A DNA stretch of 64,000 bases from Dysgonomonas sp. UBA5412 (GTDB lineage: Bacteria; Bacteroidota; Bacteroidia; Bacteroidales; Dysgonomonadaceae), in contig DHNQ01000027.1 of assembly GCA_002409595.1 (NCBI GenBank), positions 74,315 to 138,314 of the forward strand, read 5' to 3'. Every line of letters starts with the position of its first letter. The stretch's first letter is position 1. The position numbers were made by a program, and so were the translations under genes. The notes beneath the pieces were generated by a model. It did no database searches. It worked only from the letters and a program-made list of their open reading frames with translations, and was not told the DNA's origin. Below, one piece after another: positions 35,555-44,982 of the stretch.

Positions 35555-37351
35555 TTACTCCTCTGCAAAGTTCTCGACCAACACTTCTCTATAAACATCA
35601 AGAATGTTAGACTTGGAGATAAAGCCCAGATAAACATCGTTTTCATCTACCACCGGAAGGTTCCATGCTTTAGTTTCATCAAACAATTTCATAATAGAAT
35701 CCATCGTCATACCCACCTTCACAATAGCCGGAGGAGATGTCATAACTCTGGATATTTTGAATCGGTTATAAAGTTCGGGGCGAAACATTATATTCCGTAT
35801 ATTATCTATCAGCACAATGCCCATAAAGCGACCTTTATCGTCTACCACCGGAAATACATTCCGAGACGAGCGCGATATTACTTTCACCATATCGCCCAGC
35901 CACATATCGGGTTTTACCGCCTGAAAATTAGTTTCTATCAATCTCTCAAGATTCATTAGAGTCAATACTGCCTTATCTTTATGATGGGTCAACAATTCTC
36001 CTTTCTTAGCCAATCGCATCGAATAGATACTATGAGGCTCAAATATTTTTATAAAGGCAAAAGAGCAAACTGATACAATCATTAAGGGCAATAAAAGCTC
36101 GTACCCACCGGTAAGCTCAGCAATCAGAAATGTACCCGTCAGAGGAGCGTGCATCACTCCGGCCATTACACCAGCCATACCCATCAGAGCAAAATTTTCT
36201 TCGGGCAGAAAAGGCATATACTCCGCCAATTGAGAATGATTTATCACATATGCGAATATAAATCCGGCGATACAGCCTAAGAACAATGATGGGGCAAAAA
36301 TACCACCTGTACCTCCACCTCCATTTGTTGCACTGGAAGCAAATACTTTCATCAATAATACGGCAGAAAGAAAGAATACAATCGTCCAACGAAAATCTTT
36401 AAACTGATAAAAAAGACTATTGTTAAGTAATCCATTAAAATCTTTGTTACCATTGATCAGTATATTTATAGTATCATAACCTTCACCATAAAGAGGAGGC
36501 AAAAGAAAGATAAGTAAACTAAGCACCGTAGCACCGAGAGCAAACTTTTGCCAATAAGTCAATTTGCGGAATATATTTTCTGTCCAGTCCATTGCGCGTG
36601 TGAAATACAATGAAACAGCCCCGCAGAATACCCCCAACAGTATAACCAATGGAATACGCTCAAGCATAAACATATCAGTGTGAGCATAATTGAACATAGC
36701 CGTTTGCCCCATAGTAAGATATGATATTGTTGCAGCCGTAAGAGACGTTACCAGTAATGGCAATACGGTAAATGTGGTTAGGTCGAGCATAAGCACCTCT
36801 ATTACAAATACAAGTCCTGCAATAGGCGCTTTAAATATACCAGCAATAGCACCTGCTGCTCCACAACCGATAAGTAGCATTAAATATTTTTGCTCTACTT
36901 TAAAAAATCGCCCGAGATTAGAACCAATAGCCGACCCAGTAAGAACAATAGGAGCCTCAGCCCCTACCGATCCACCAAATCCGATGGTAATAGAACTGGC
37001 TATAATAGATGTATAAACATTATGCAATTTGATAAAACTTTTTCGCTGCGATATAGCATACAGAATCTTCGTTACTCCATGACTGATATCGTCTCGCACA
37101 ATATATTTAACAAACAATCCTGCTATAAGAATACCTATCGCAGGAAATATCAGATACATATAATTTGCTCCCTGAACAAGGAAATCGGATGTTATAAGAT
37201 GCTGTATCAGATGTATCAGGCTTTTAAGTATATATGCAGCCAATGCAGTGAATATTCCGATAAGGAAACTCACAAACAACACCATTTGTTTATCTTTTAC
37301 ATTCTTGGTTTTCCAAACGAGGAAATCGTTATACAGCTTCTTAAATGACAT
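35555..37351 (-). CDS. ClC family chloride channel/antiporter with CBS pair
   Basis: A 598-residue protein: ClC membrane domain to about residue 440 with the selectivity-filter motifs GFGGSVGAEAPIVLTGSAIG (near 125), GAAGAIAGIFKAPIAG and GGGGTGGIFAPSLFLG, then two tandem CBS domains (KPDMWLGDMVKVISRSSRNV and ISRVMTSPPAIVKVGMTMD). The glutamate of the G-x-E-x-P-like motif is present, as in H+/Cl- exchangers; it is not the fluoride-type Clc. The CBS pair probably binds nucleotides. No fluoride riboswitch is visible upstream. Confidence 0.93.
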   Translation of the reverse strand: MSFKKLYNDFLVWKTKNVKDKQMVLFVSFLIGIFTALAAYILKSLIHLIQHLITSDFLVQGANYMYLIFPAIGILIAGLFVKYIVRDDISHGVTKILYAISQRKSFIKLHNVYTSIIASSITIGFGGSVGAEAPIVLTGSAIGSNLGRFFKVEQKYLMLLIGCGAAGAIAGIFKAPIAGLVFVIEVLMLDLTTFTVLPLLVTSLTAATISYLTMGQTAMFNYAHTDMFMLERIPLVILLGVFCGAVSLYFTRAMDWTENIFRKLTYWQKFALGATVLSLLIFLLPPLYGEGYDTINILINGNKDFNGLLNNSLFYQFKDFRWTIVFFLSAVLLMKVFASSATNGGGGTGGIFAPSLFLGCIAGFIFAYVINHSQLAEYMPFLPEENFALMGMAGVMAGVMHAPLTGTFLIAELTGGYELLLPLMIVSVCSFAFIKIFEPHSIYSMRLAKKGELLTHHKDKAVLTLMNLERLIETNFQAVKPDMWLGDMVKVISRSSRNVFPVVDDKGRFMGIVLIDNIRNIMFRPELYNRFKISRVMTSPPAIVKVGMTMDSIMKLFDETKAWNLPVVDENDVYLGFISKSNILDVYREVLVENFAEE

Positions 37352-37417
37352 TTTTTTTAGAATTGAATCTCAAAAATATGAAAATTTGTCCACATAATAA
37401 AATCAGGCAAACATTAT

Positions 37418-37449
37418 AAAAAAGAAAAGGCAGAACTTCATGTTCTACC
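37418..37449 (-). terminator. Terminator of the leu operon
   Basis: GGCAGAAC (37429-37436) and GTTCTACC (37442-37449) form an 8-bp stem with one wobble and a 5-nt loop. On the minus strand it is followed by TTTTCTTTTTT. It begins 22 bp after the leuB stop. Confidence 0.75.
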
Positions 37450-37471
37450 CTTCCTATAAGTATCTTGTGAT

Positions 37472-38539
37472 TTATTTTTTTATAAAATCAACTATCCAGT
37501 CTCCGACTTCAGAAGTGCCATACGCCTTACCGGTAGACGAAATATCTTCGGTTACGATATTGGCTTCCATAGATGCTGCCACGGCACTGCGGATAAGCTT
37601 GCCTTCTTCCTGCAAATCAAAAGCATATTCAAACATTAGAGCCGCAGACAAGATTGTTGCCAATGGATTTGCTATATTCTTACCGGCTGCCTGAGGATAT
37701 GAACCATGAATAGGTTCGAAAACCGAAGTGTGAATACCGATAGAAGCAGAAGGTAGCATACCTAACGAACCTGTAATAACAGAAGCTTCATCGGTAAGAA
37801 TATCTCCGAAAAGGTTTTCTGTAACTAATACATCGAAACGTTTTGGCCATTGTATAATCTGCATAGCCGCATTATCGACAAACATATATTCTGTTTCCAC
37901 ATCAGGGTATTCTTTTTCAACTTCCTGAGCAATTTGTCTCCACAAACGTGATGTACATAATACATTAGCCTTGTCTACAACAGTTACTTTTTTGCGGCGC
38001 ATACGGGCATATTTATATGAAAGATGCAAAATACGCTCTACTTCCTCGCGTGTGTATACACATGTGTCATAGGCAGTATCTCCATCTTCGCTGCGTCCTT
38101 GAGGGCGACCAAAATAAAGACCTCCTGTCAATTCACGAATACACATAAAGTCGGCACCGTCTACCAAGTCGGCACGTAAAGGCGATTTATGTATCAAAGA
38201 AGGGAATGTAGACACCGGACGGATATTGGCATACAAACCTAATTTCTTACGCATAGCCAACAATCCTTGTTCAGGGCGTACTTTTGCCGATGGGTTGTTG
38301 TCATATTTAGGATCACCAATGGCTCCAAAAAGCACAGCATCTGAAGCCATACACAATTCGTGAGTACCATCGGGATAAGGATTTCCCACCTGATCGATAG
38401 CTGTTGCACCTACCACTCCATATTCGTAAGATAATTCGTGACCAAATTTTTCACACACGGCTTCTGTCACTCTCAAAGCCTGCCCGATAATTTCGGGACC
38501 AATCCCGTCGCCGGGAAGTACTGCGATGTTTAATTTCAT
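37472..38539 (-). CDS. leuB: 3-isopropylmalate dehydrogenase
   Basis: A 355-residue NAD-dependent oxidative decarboxylase. Motifs: VLPGDGIGPEI at the N-terminus, the substrate-binding RELTGGLYFGRP, VDKANVLCTSRLWR, the metal-site region DNAAMQIIQWP and NLFGDILTDEA, and HGSYPQAAGKNIANP. It converts 3-isopropylmalate to 2-ketoisocaproate. Enzymes of this family can also oxidise the citramalate-derived methylmalate, which fits the citramalate-synthase-like gene just upstream. It is the last gene of the leu operon. Confidence 0.96.
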   Translation of the reverse strand: MKLNIAVLPGDGIGPEIIGQALRVTEAVCEKFGHELSYEYGVVGATAIDQVGNPYPDGTHELCMASDAVLFGAIGDPKYDNNPSAKVRPEQGLLAMRKKLGLYANIRPVSTFPSLIHKSPLRADLVDGADFMCIRELTGGLYFGRPQGRSEDGDTAYDTCVYTREEVERILHLSYKYARMRRKKVTVVDKANVLCTSRLWRQIAQEVEKEYPDVETEYMFVDNAAMQIIQWPKRFDVLVTENLFGDILTDEASVITGSLGMLPSASIGIHTSVFEPIHGSYPQAAGKNIANPLATILSAALMFEYAFDLQEEGKLIRSAVAASMEANIVTEDISSTGKAYGTSEVGDWIVDFIKK

Positions 38540-38576
38540 CTGTTTTATTTTAAATATTTTAGTTATCGAATTATAG

Positions 38577-40088
38577 TTACATTTCTTCTATCATATTCAA
38601 CATTTTCTCTGTTGCTTTTACGGCAGCCTCAGTCTGGTCGGCATCAAGCCCTCTTGTTTTAAACGTTTTACCGTTAAATTCCCAAGTAATGATTGTTTGT
38701 ACCAAAGCATCAGTACGTCCACCGGGTGGAATATATACTGCATAGTTGATCAATGTTGGTGTTGGCTTATCCAGTTTCCGATAGATCTTATACAAGGCTT
38801 TAGAGAAAGCATGATACTGTCCGTCGCCTGGTGCAGTCCATTCATGCTCCTCGCCATTTATTTCTATTCTAACAGTTGCAGTCGGACGCAAGCCTTTGGT
38901 AAGAACAAAAGCGAAAGATAGTATTTTTATACGACTTTCTTTTTCGTTATTTTTCAATACATCAGATATGATGTAAGGAAGATCATCTTGAGTGATGATT
39001 TCTTTCTTATCTCCAAGTTCAATAACCCTATTGGTTACTTTCGCCATATCTGCCTCATCAAGCTCAATACCAAGAGCCTCAATGTTTTTTCGGATATTGG
39101 CTTTTCCCGATAATTTCCCTAGAGCGTATTCTCTTACTCTGCCAAAGCGCTCAGGGAACAGATCGTTATAGTATAGATTGTTCTTATTGTCTCCATCAGC
39201 ATGTATTCCGGCACATTGAGTGAAAACGTTATCCCCAACAATAGGTTGATTGGAAGAGATAATCTGACCGGAATAGGATTCGACAACTCGACTTACTTTA
39301 TTTATACTTTCTTCGCGGATAGATGTTTTCAGATTCAATTGATCGTGAAACACAGCGATAACACTCGCCAAAGAGGCATTGCCGGCACGTTCGCCTAATC
39401 CGTTCATAGTCAGATGCACCCCTTTTACTCCTACTTCTGCTGCCACCATCGTATTTGCAACGGCGAGATCGTAGTCGTTGTGAGCATGAAAATCGAAATG
39501 AAGATCAGGATAGCGATTAATCATCCTACGGCAACAACGCCACACGCTATGCGGATTCAATAGACCTAAGGTATCGGGCAGCATAAATCTTTTTATGGGT
39601 AGATTTTTCAATCCGTCCATCATAAAATAGACGTAATCTTCGGAATGAATTATCCCATTAGACCAGTCTTCAAGATATACATTTACTGTTATACCCATAC
39701 TATGAGCAAGCTCAACTTCCTTTTTCACATCGTTAAGATGCTGTTCGGGAGTTTTCCTTAGCTGCTCGGTAACATGTTTATAAGACCCTTTTGTTAATAG
39801 ATTTATAACTTTACAACCAGCATCTTTAATCCAATTGAGAGAAGCTCCATTGTCAATAAAACCCAAGATTTCTATTTTGTCCAGATGTCCTGCAGTTTTT
39901 GCCCATGTAGCAATCTTCTGCACGGTATCAAATTCTCCATTCGAAACACGAGCCGAAGCTATTTCTATACGATTGACACCGAGTTCGCCCAAAAGTAAAT
40001 GAGCAACACTCATTTTTTCCTGAGCCGAAAATGAAACGGTCGAAGTTTGTTCTCCGTCTCTCAGGGTAGTATCCATTATTTCTATCAT
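38577..40088 (-). CDS. Citramalate synthase-like / second 2-isopropylmalate synthase-type enzyme
   Basis: A 503-residue DRE-TIM metallolyase. The catalytic start IEIMDTTLRDGEQTS, the metal-binding HxH in FDFHAHNDYDLAVANT and the GLGERAGNASLA loop are intact, and the C-terminal third looks like a LeuA-type allosteric domain (SFAFVLTKGLRPTATVRI). It is only distantly similar to LeuA encoded in the same operon. I judge it closer to CimA-type proteins that condense pyruvate with acetyl-CoA to citramalate, giving 2-oxobutyrate and then isoleucine through LeuCDB. That assignment rests on context and the Ile-rich leader peptide; a true second isopropylmalate synthase is the alternative. Confidence 0.8.
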   Translation of the reverse strand: MIEIMDTTLRDGEQTSTVSFSAQEKMSVAHLLLGELGVNRIEIASARVSNGEFDTVQKIATWAKTAGHLDKIEILGFIDNGASLNWIKDAGCKVINLLTKGSYKHVTEQLRKTPEQHLNDVKKEVELAHSMGITVNVYLEDWSNGIIHSEDYVYFMMDGLKNLPIKRFMLPDTLGLLNPHSVWRCCRRMINRYPDLHFDFHAHNDYDLAVANTMVAAEVGVKGVHLTMNGLGERAGNASLASVIAVFHDQLNLKTSIREESINKVSRVVESYSGQIISSNQPIVGDNVFTQCAGIHADGDNKNNLYYNDLFPERFGRVREYALGKLSGKANIRKNIEALGIELDEADMAKVTNRVIELGDKKEIITQDDLPYIISDVLKNNEKESRIKILSFAFVLTKGLRPTATVRIEINGEEHEWTAPGDGQYHAFSKALYKIYRKLDKPTPTLINYAVYIPPGGRTDALVQTIITWEFNGKTFKTRGLDADQTEAAVKATEKMLNMIEEM

Positions 40089-40160
40089 AACCCAATTTAT
40101 AAGTTCGTAAAAATAAGAATAAGGAAATATCTAATACGACATTTCCTTATCTGCTAATTC

Positions 40161-40751
40161 TCAAAAAGTTGAATTAGCTTCGTATTTTTCTGTCACATCT
40201 TTTTTAGAGAGCAGATAGTCTATATCATCAAGCCCCTTCATCAGGCATTCTTTTTTATAAGGATTGATTTCAAAACTTTCCGATTTACCTGTTGCATTAT
40301 TTATTATAGTCTGATTTTCAAGATCTATCGTTAATGTGGCTTTGGGATCAGCATTGACAGAAGCCAATATTTCAGTCAGAAATTCGGGAGTTACTACTAC
40401 TGGAAGTACGCCATTATTCAAAGCATTATTTTTGAAAATGTCTGCAAAAAAGCTTGATACTACGGCTTTAAATCCATAACCGGCAATAGCCCAAGCAGCA
40501 TGTTCGCGGCTAGATCCGCTTCCAAAGTTTTTGCCTGCAACGAGTATTTGTCCGTTATATGTCGGATTGTTCAAAACGAAGTCTGCTTTAGGGCTTCCAT
40601 CCTTATTATAACGCCAATCTGCAAATAAATTATTTCCAAAGCCTTCTTTATCTGTTGCTTTTAAGAAGCGTGCAGGAATAATCTGGTCTGTATCCACGTT
40701 TTCGATTGGAAGTGGAACGTATGTTGATGTCAGTGTCTGAAACTTTTCCAT
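40161..40751 (-). CDS. leuD: 3-isopropylmalate dehydratase small subunit
   Basis: A 196-residue swivelling-domain subunit of isopropylmalate isomerase, with VPLPIENVDTDQIIPARFLK near the N-terminus and the phosphate/substrate loop NFGSGSSREHAAWAI near residue 75. It pairs with LeuC, encoded 20 bp upstream. Length is normal for the proteobacterial-like LeuD form. Confidence 0.95.
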   Translation of the reverse strand: MEKFQTLTSTYVPLPIENVDTDQIIPARFLKATDKEGFGNNLFADWRYNKDGSPKADFVLNNPTYNGQILVAGKNFGSGSSREHAAWAIAGYGFKAVVSSFFADIFKNNALNNGVLPVVVTPEFLTEILASVNADPKATLTIDLENQTIINNATGKSESFEINPYKKECLMKGLDDIDYLLSKKDVTEKYEANSTF

Positions 40752-40771
40752 TTTTTGTACTTTTTTAGAGA

Positions 40772-42163
40772 TTAAAAATTACGAGGGTCTGTTATTTTTC
40801 CGGTAACGGCTGCTGCTGCTGCAACTAACGGACCTGCCAAAATGGTGCGAGCACCAGGTCCTTGACGTCCTTCGAAATTACGATTCGATGTAGAAACTGA
40901 ATATTTTCCTGCCGGAACTTTATCGTCATTCATCGCAAGACATGCCGAGCATCCGGGTTGGCGAAGTTCAAATCCTGCATCGGTTAATATTTTGTCTATA
41001 CCCTCTGCTTTTATCTGATCTACAACCATATGACTACCGGGAACGAGCCAAGCAACAACGTTGTCTGCTTTTCTTTTTCCTTTTACAAAGTTAGCAAATG
41101 TACGAAAGTCTTCGATACGACCATTGGTACAACTTCCTAAGAAAACATAATCGATTTGTTTTCCTTCCACTTTTTCTCCGGGTTTGAAACCCATATAATC
41201 CATTGATTTCTGAAAGGATATTCGTCCTGCCTCGTCTATTTGGTCTAATGTAGGTATGGCATCGGTTATCGCCATTCCCATTCCCGGATTTGTACCGTAT
41301 GTTATCATAGGCTTGATGTCGGCAGCATCGAATGTCAGTTCTTTATCAAATTTAGCTCCGTCATCAGTTTTCAACGTTTCCCAATATGCTAATGCCTTAT
41401 CCCACTCTTCTCCTTTGGGTGCAAATTCGCGCCCTTTGACGTATGCAAAAGTAGTTTCGTCAGGAGCAACAAGACCTCCACGCGCACCCATCTCTATACT
41501 CAGGTTACACAGAGTCATGCGTTCTTCCATCGACATATTGCGAATAGCTTCTCCTGCATATTCTACAAAATAGCCGGTAGCTCCTCCGGTGGTAAGTTTC
41601 GAGATCATGTACAAAGCCAAATCTTTGGCTGTTACGCCATCGCCCAATTTGCCATTGAATGTAATACGCATTGTCTTAGGACGCGATTGAAGTATACATT
41701 GAGTAGCTAGTACCATTTCTACTTCGCTCGTACCGATTCCGAATGCTATCGCTCCAAATGCGCCATGTGTAGATGTGTGACTGTCTCCACAAACAATGGT
41801 CATTCCGGGTTGTGTAAATCCATTTTCAGGTCCGATGATGTGTACTACTCCATTTTTTTTATTGCCTAAAGCATATAGAGTAAGTCCGAATTCGCTTGCA
41901 TTTTTGGATAATGTATCCAATTGATTGCGTGAAATAGGATCTTTAACCGGTTGATCCTGATTGATAGTCGGTGTATTATGATCGGCTGTCAATGTCGTTT
42001 TATCAGGACGGTATACTTTTAATCCTCGGGCACGAAGACCGTTAAAAGCTTGCGGGCTGGTCACTTCATGGCAGAAGTGGCGGTCTATGTACAATTGTGT
42101 TGGCCCGTTTTCTACAGATGATACCACATGGGCATCCCAGATTTTGTCGAATAAAGTTTTCAT
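40772..42163 (-). CDS. leuC: 3-isopropylmalate dehydratase large subunit
   Basis: A 463-residue aconitase-family enzyme. The three [4Fe-4S] cysteines are visible in FLGSCTNGRIEDF and in QPGCSACLAMN; other motifs are TIVCGDSHTSTHGAFGA and the substrate-binding STSNRNFEGRQGPGA near the C-terminus. With LeuD it isomerises 2-isopropylmalate (and probably citramalate). It starts 10 bp after the acyltransferase gene ends. Confidence 0.96.
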   Translation of the reverse strand: MKTLFDKIWDAHVVSSVENGPTQLYIDRHFCHEVTSPQAFNGLRARGLKVYRPDKTTLTADHNTPTINQDQPVKDPISRNQLDTLSKNASEFGLTLYALGNKKNGVVHIIGPENGFTQPGMTIVCGDSHTSTHGAFGAIAFGIGTSEVEMVLATQCILQSRPKTMRITFNGKLGDGVTAKDLALYMISKLTTGGATGYFVEYAGEAIRNMSMEERMTLCNLSIEMGARGGLVAPDETTFAYVKGREFAPKGEEWDKALAYWETLKTDDGAKFDKELTFDAADIKPMITYGTNPGMGMAITDAIPTLDQIDEAGRISFQKSMDYMGFKPGEKVEGKQIDYVFLGSCTNGRIEDFRTFANFVKGKRKADNVVAWLVPGSHMVVDQIKAEGIDKILTDAGFELRQPGCSACLAMNDDKVPAGKYSVSTSNRNFEGRQGPGARTILAGPLVAAAAAVTGKITDPRNF

Positions 42164-42173
42164 ATTTAAAATT

Positions 42174-43271
42174 CTATTTTTGTTGATCTAATCTTTTAAT
42201 TAATTTTCTACCCAGATTTTGTCCGGGCACTTCTATCAGTCTGTAAGTAATACTTGATACAATAAAACTTACCGAAAACAAACACAGATAACCCAGTATA
42301 TAGCACAAGTATGCAGAGGTAGAATCTGTTATCTTCGATTCCATCCAACGAAAACACTCAAACCTATTAAATAAAGACATAATGGCAAAATGAGTCAGAT
42401 ACAAACTAAAACTTATAGTACCTATTTTGGCAAATATCTTATTCGAAAACAACACATAAGCCTTTCTAGTAAGTATAACCAACAGAAGGAAGAAAACAAC
42501 ACTAAACAGAAAGTCACGCGACACCGATGTATAACAGAACACCAACAGTGTAATAGTAAAAAACACAAGCGACGAAAGTTTCAATTTAGTAATGGCTTCC
42601 TTATCTGCAAAGAAATGATAAGCCAGCATACCCAACGAAAAGATAGGAAGTTTGGCTATGAGATTATATCTCAGATAATTATTTATATCAGCACCGGTAT
42701 CCTTCAATAATAACGAAAATACCGTAGAAAACAAGAGAATAGCCAATGTGAAAACAAAAGCTTGATTTACCGTTTTCAGTTTACTAAATAAAAAAGGAAA
42801 TAGCGCATAGAACATAAATTCTATTGTAATAGACCATCCACCGGGAACATAATGATGTATATATTTGGGAAACAATCCATTGACAAATAAGACATTTAAT
42901 ATCAAATCTTTTTTAGGAACATTGCCCCAATCAATATTGGAGAGATCAAAACCTACAAAATAGGCAAATGTAAAATAGAATATAGCCAGATAATAAAGTG
43001 GGGCTATGCGAAAGAAACGACGAATAAAAAAGTTCCGGTTAGCATGTTCTTCATGTTGTCTTTTTTGGTGCGAAAGCATCAGAGTGAAAGCACTTGCTAT
43101 GAAAAATAAATTGATCCCCATACTACCAGTAAGGATTATAGATTTGGCTATCGGAGAAAAATAAGACATAGCTGCTCCCATTCCATCTATGAACTGAACA
43201 TGCACCATTATAGCCAATAGCATAGCTATTCCTCTCAAACTGTCTATATATTCATATTTAGTAGATGCCAT
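42174..43271 (-). CDS. Acyltransferase family 3 membrane protein inside the leu operon
   Basis: A 365-residue integral membrane protein with about ten hydrophobic segments. The AT3 hallmark R-x10-H is clear: R13 in IDSLRGIAM and H24 in IMVHVQF. A second conserved RRFFRIAPLYYLA segment lies near residue 88. Family members (OafA/NodX-like) move acetyl groups onto extracellular sugars or peptidoglycan. It is placed between leuA (19 bp) and leuC (10 bp) on the same strand, so it is likely cotranscribed with a biosynthetic operon to which it has no obvious metabolic link. The substrate is unknown. Confidence 0.88.
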   Translation of the reverse strand: MASTKYEYIDSLRGIAMLLAIMVHVQFIDGMGAAMSYFSPIAKSIILTGSMGINLFFIASAFTLMLSHQKRQHEEHANRNFFIRRFFRIAPLYYLAIFYFTFAYFVGFDLSNIDWGNVPKKDLILNVLFVNGLFPKYIHHYVPGGWSITIEFMFYALFPFLFSKLKTVNQAFVFTLAILLFSTVFSLLLKDTGADINNYLRYNLIAKLPIFSLGMLAYHFFADKEAITKLKLSSLVFFTITLLVFCYTSVSRDFLFSVVFFLLLVILTRKAYVLFSNKIFAKIGTISFSLYLTHFAIMSLFNRFECFRWMESKITDSTSAYLCYILGYLCLFSVSFIVSSITYRLIEVPGQNLGRKLIKRLDQQK

Positions 43272-43290
43272 TTATCCTTGTTATACAGAT

Positions 43291-44781
43291 TTATTTTACA
43301 AATTTATTTACTGCATTGATAAATGCTTCTGCCGATGCAGCTACAATATCGGTATTGGCTGAGAAACCATAATAGTTCACTCCTTCGTGTTCTATTTGCA
43401 TATGTACTTTTCCTATATCATCACTACCTTTATTTATAGCTTGAATTAAGAATTCCTCAATCACAGTCTGACGGCGTATAATCTGTTTTATGGCTGAGAT
43501 AGCTGCATCTACCGGCCCATTTCCTGAAGCGGAAGCCTCAAACTTTTCGCCGGCTATATCAAGCCCTACATTTGCAACATTGCGCACCCCTAAGCCTGAA
43601 ATAACTTGCAAGTAATCAAGTTTTATACGGTGCATTTTATTAGTTTCCTTTCCTGCCAGGATTAATATATCTTCGTCAGTTATATCTTTTTTACGATCGG
43701 CTAAATCCAAAAATCGTTGATATAATTCAGCTAAATTATCATCGTCCACATCTATACCTAAAAGGTTTAGACGATTTTTAAGTGCGGCACGCCCACTTCG
43801 AGCTGTAAGCACAATTGCATTATCGTCTATACCAACATCTTTGGGGTCGATAATTTCGTATGTGGAAAGATTCTTCAACACACCATCTTGATGTATACCA
43901 GACGAATGAGCAAAGGCATTGCGCCCTACAATAGCTTTATTAGGCTGTACGGGCATATTCATCAGGCTTGAGATCATACGACTCACCGGATATATCTTTT
44001 GAGTGTTGATATTGGTTTCTATATCCAATTCTTTATGGCTCTTAATAGCCATTACTACTTCCTCTAGGGATGTGTTTCCGGCACGTTCTCCAATACCGTT
44101 TATAGTAACTTCTACCTGACGTGCTCCATTCAGCACTCCCATCACAGAGTTTGCAGTAGCCATACCTAAATCCTGATGGCAATGTGTAGAAAGAATTGCA
44201 TTTTTCATATCCACATTATCTATCAGATATTTTATTTTTGCGCCATATTCTGTTGGCAGACAATAGCCGGTTGTATCGGGTATATTCACAACTGTAGCTC
44301 CGGCATTAACGACGGCTTGTACTACTCTTGCCAAATAGGCATTGTCGGTACGCCCTGCATCTTCGGCATAGAATTCTACATCTTCGACAAAGCGTTTTGC
44401 ATATTTCACTGCAGCAATGGCACGTTCTATAATTTCGTCCTGATTGGAATTGAATTTATACTTGATATGATATTCCGAAGTTCCGATTCCGGTATGTATC
44501 CGTTTTTTCTTCGCATACTTCAACGCTTCGGCTGCAACTTCTATGTCTTTCTCTACTGCTCGTGTCAAGGCGCAAATTGTAGGCCAAGTTACAGCTTTAG
44601 ATATTTCGACTACCGAATTGAAATCACCGGGACTGGAAACGGGAAATCCGGCTTCGATAACATCAACACCGAGTGATTCGAGGGCTCTGGCTACTTCTAT
44701 TTTCTCAATTGTATTCAACTGGCAACCGGGCACTTGCTCTCCATCTCTCAACGTGGTGTCAAAAATAAATAACTTGTCCAT
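43291..44781 (-). CDS. leuA: 2-isopropylmalate synthase
   Basis: A 496-residue enzyme joining 2-ketoisovalerate and acetyl-CoA, the first committed leucine step. Motifs: FIFDTTLRDGEQVPGCQL, the metal HxH in LSTHCHQDLGMATANS, NGIGERAGNTSLEEV and the HSSGIHQDGVLK region; the C-terminal regulatory LeuA dimer domain (about 390-496) binds leucine for feedback inhibition. It is the first structural gene of the operon, 40 bp downstream of an intrinsic terminator within the leader. Confidence 0.96.
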   Translation of the reverse strand: MDKLFIFDTTLRDGEQVPGCQLNTIEKIEVARALESLGVDVIEAGFPVSSPGDFNSVVEISKAVTWPTICALTRAVEKDIEVAAEALKYAKKKRIHTGIGTSEYHIKYKFNSNQDEIIERAIAAVKYAKRFVEDVEFYAEDAGRTDNAYLARVVQAVVNAGATVVNIPDTTGYCLPTEYGAKIKYLIDNVDMKNAILSTHCHQDLGMATANSVMGVLNGARQVEVTINGIGERAGNTSLEEVVMAIKSHKELDIETNINTQKIYPVSRMISSLMNMPVQPNKAIVGRNAFAHSSGIHQDGVLKNLSTYEIIDPKDVGIDDNAIVLTARSGRAALKNRLNLLGIDVDDDNLAELYQRFLDLADRKKDITDEDILILAGKETNKMHRIKLDYLQVISGLGVRNVANVGLDIAGEKFEASASGNGPVDAAISAIKQIIRRQTVIEEFLIQAINKGSDDIGKVHMQIEHEGVNYYGFSANTDIVAASAEAFINAVNKFVK

Positions 44782-44821
44782 AATTAAACTTTTCTTATTG
44801 AAATTTTATTTTGTATTACAT

Positions 44822-44860
44822 AAAAAAGCCCTTCTCATCTATTTATAAGTGAGAAAGGCT
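44822..44860 (-). terminator. Attenuator terminator in the leu leader
   Basis: On the minus strand AGCCTTTCTCA (44860-44850) pairs with TGAGAAGGGCT (44837-44827) over 11 bp with one G-U and a 12-nt loop, followed by six T residues (44827-44822). It ends 40 bp before leuA. Its 5' arm, CTCACT, is complementary to AGTGAG at the stop codon of the leader ORF, so an antiterminator can form instead. Confidence 0.85.
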
Positions 44861-44898
44861 CTAGTTTTTTCTTTATCTAATATACTACATAGCAATGC

Positions 44899-44961
44899 TC
44901 ACTCTAAATTTCTCCAGAGTAGAATGAGTGAACTAATAATAATACTGCTATATATTGACAT
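44899..44961 (-). CDS. Branched-chain leader peptide (leu attenuator)
   Basis: A 20-codon ORF on the minus strand from ATG 44961 to TGA 44901-44899. The peptide reads MSIYSSIIIS then SLILLWRNLE: five Ile and four Leu out of 20, including three consecutive ATT codons and the run Leu-Ile-Leu-Leu. It starts about 20 nt after the predicted transcription start. Its last codons contain CACTC, which pairs with GAGTG at the stop codon, giving the 1:2 pairing of a classical attenuator. Ribosome stalling at Ile or Leu codons would free the stop region to pair with the terminator arm. The ORF and pairings are seen; attenuation itself is inferred. Confidence 0.75.
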   Translation of the reverse strand: MSIYSSIIISSLILLWRNLE

Positions 44962-44982
44962 ATCCTGATCTTTTATATTTGA

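Noticed and set aside
37352..37471. Fluoride riboswitch upstream of the ClC gene
   Set aside because: The ClC protein is of the CBS-containing chloride type and I see no fluoride-riboswitch core.
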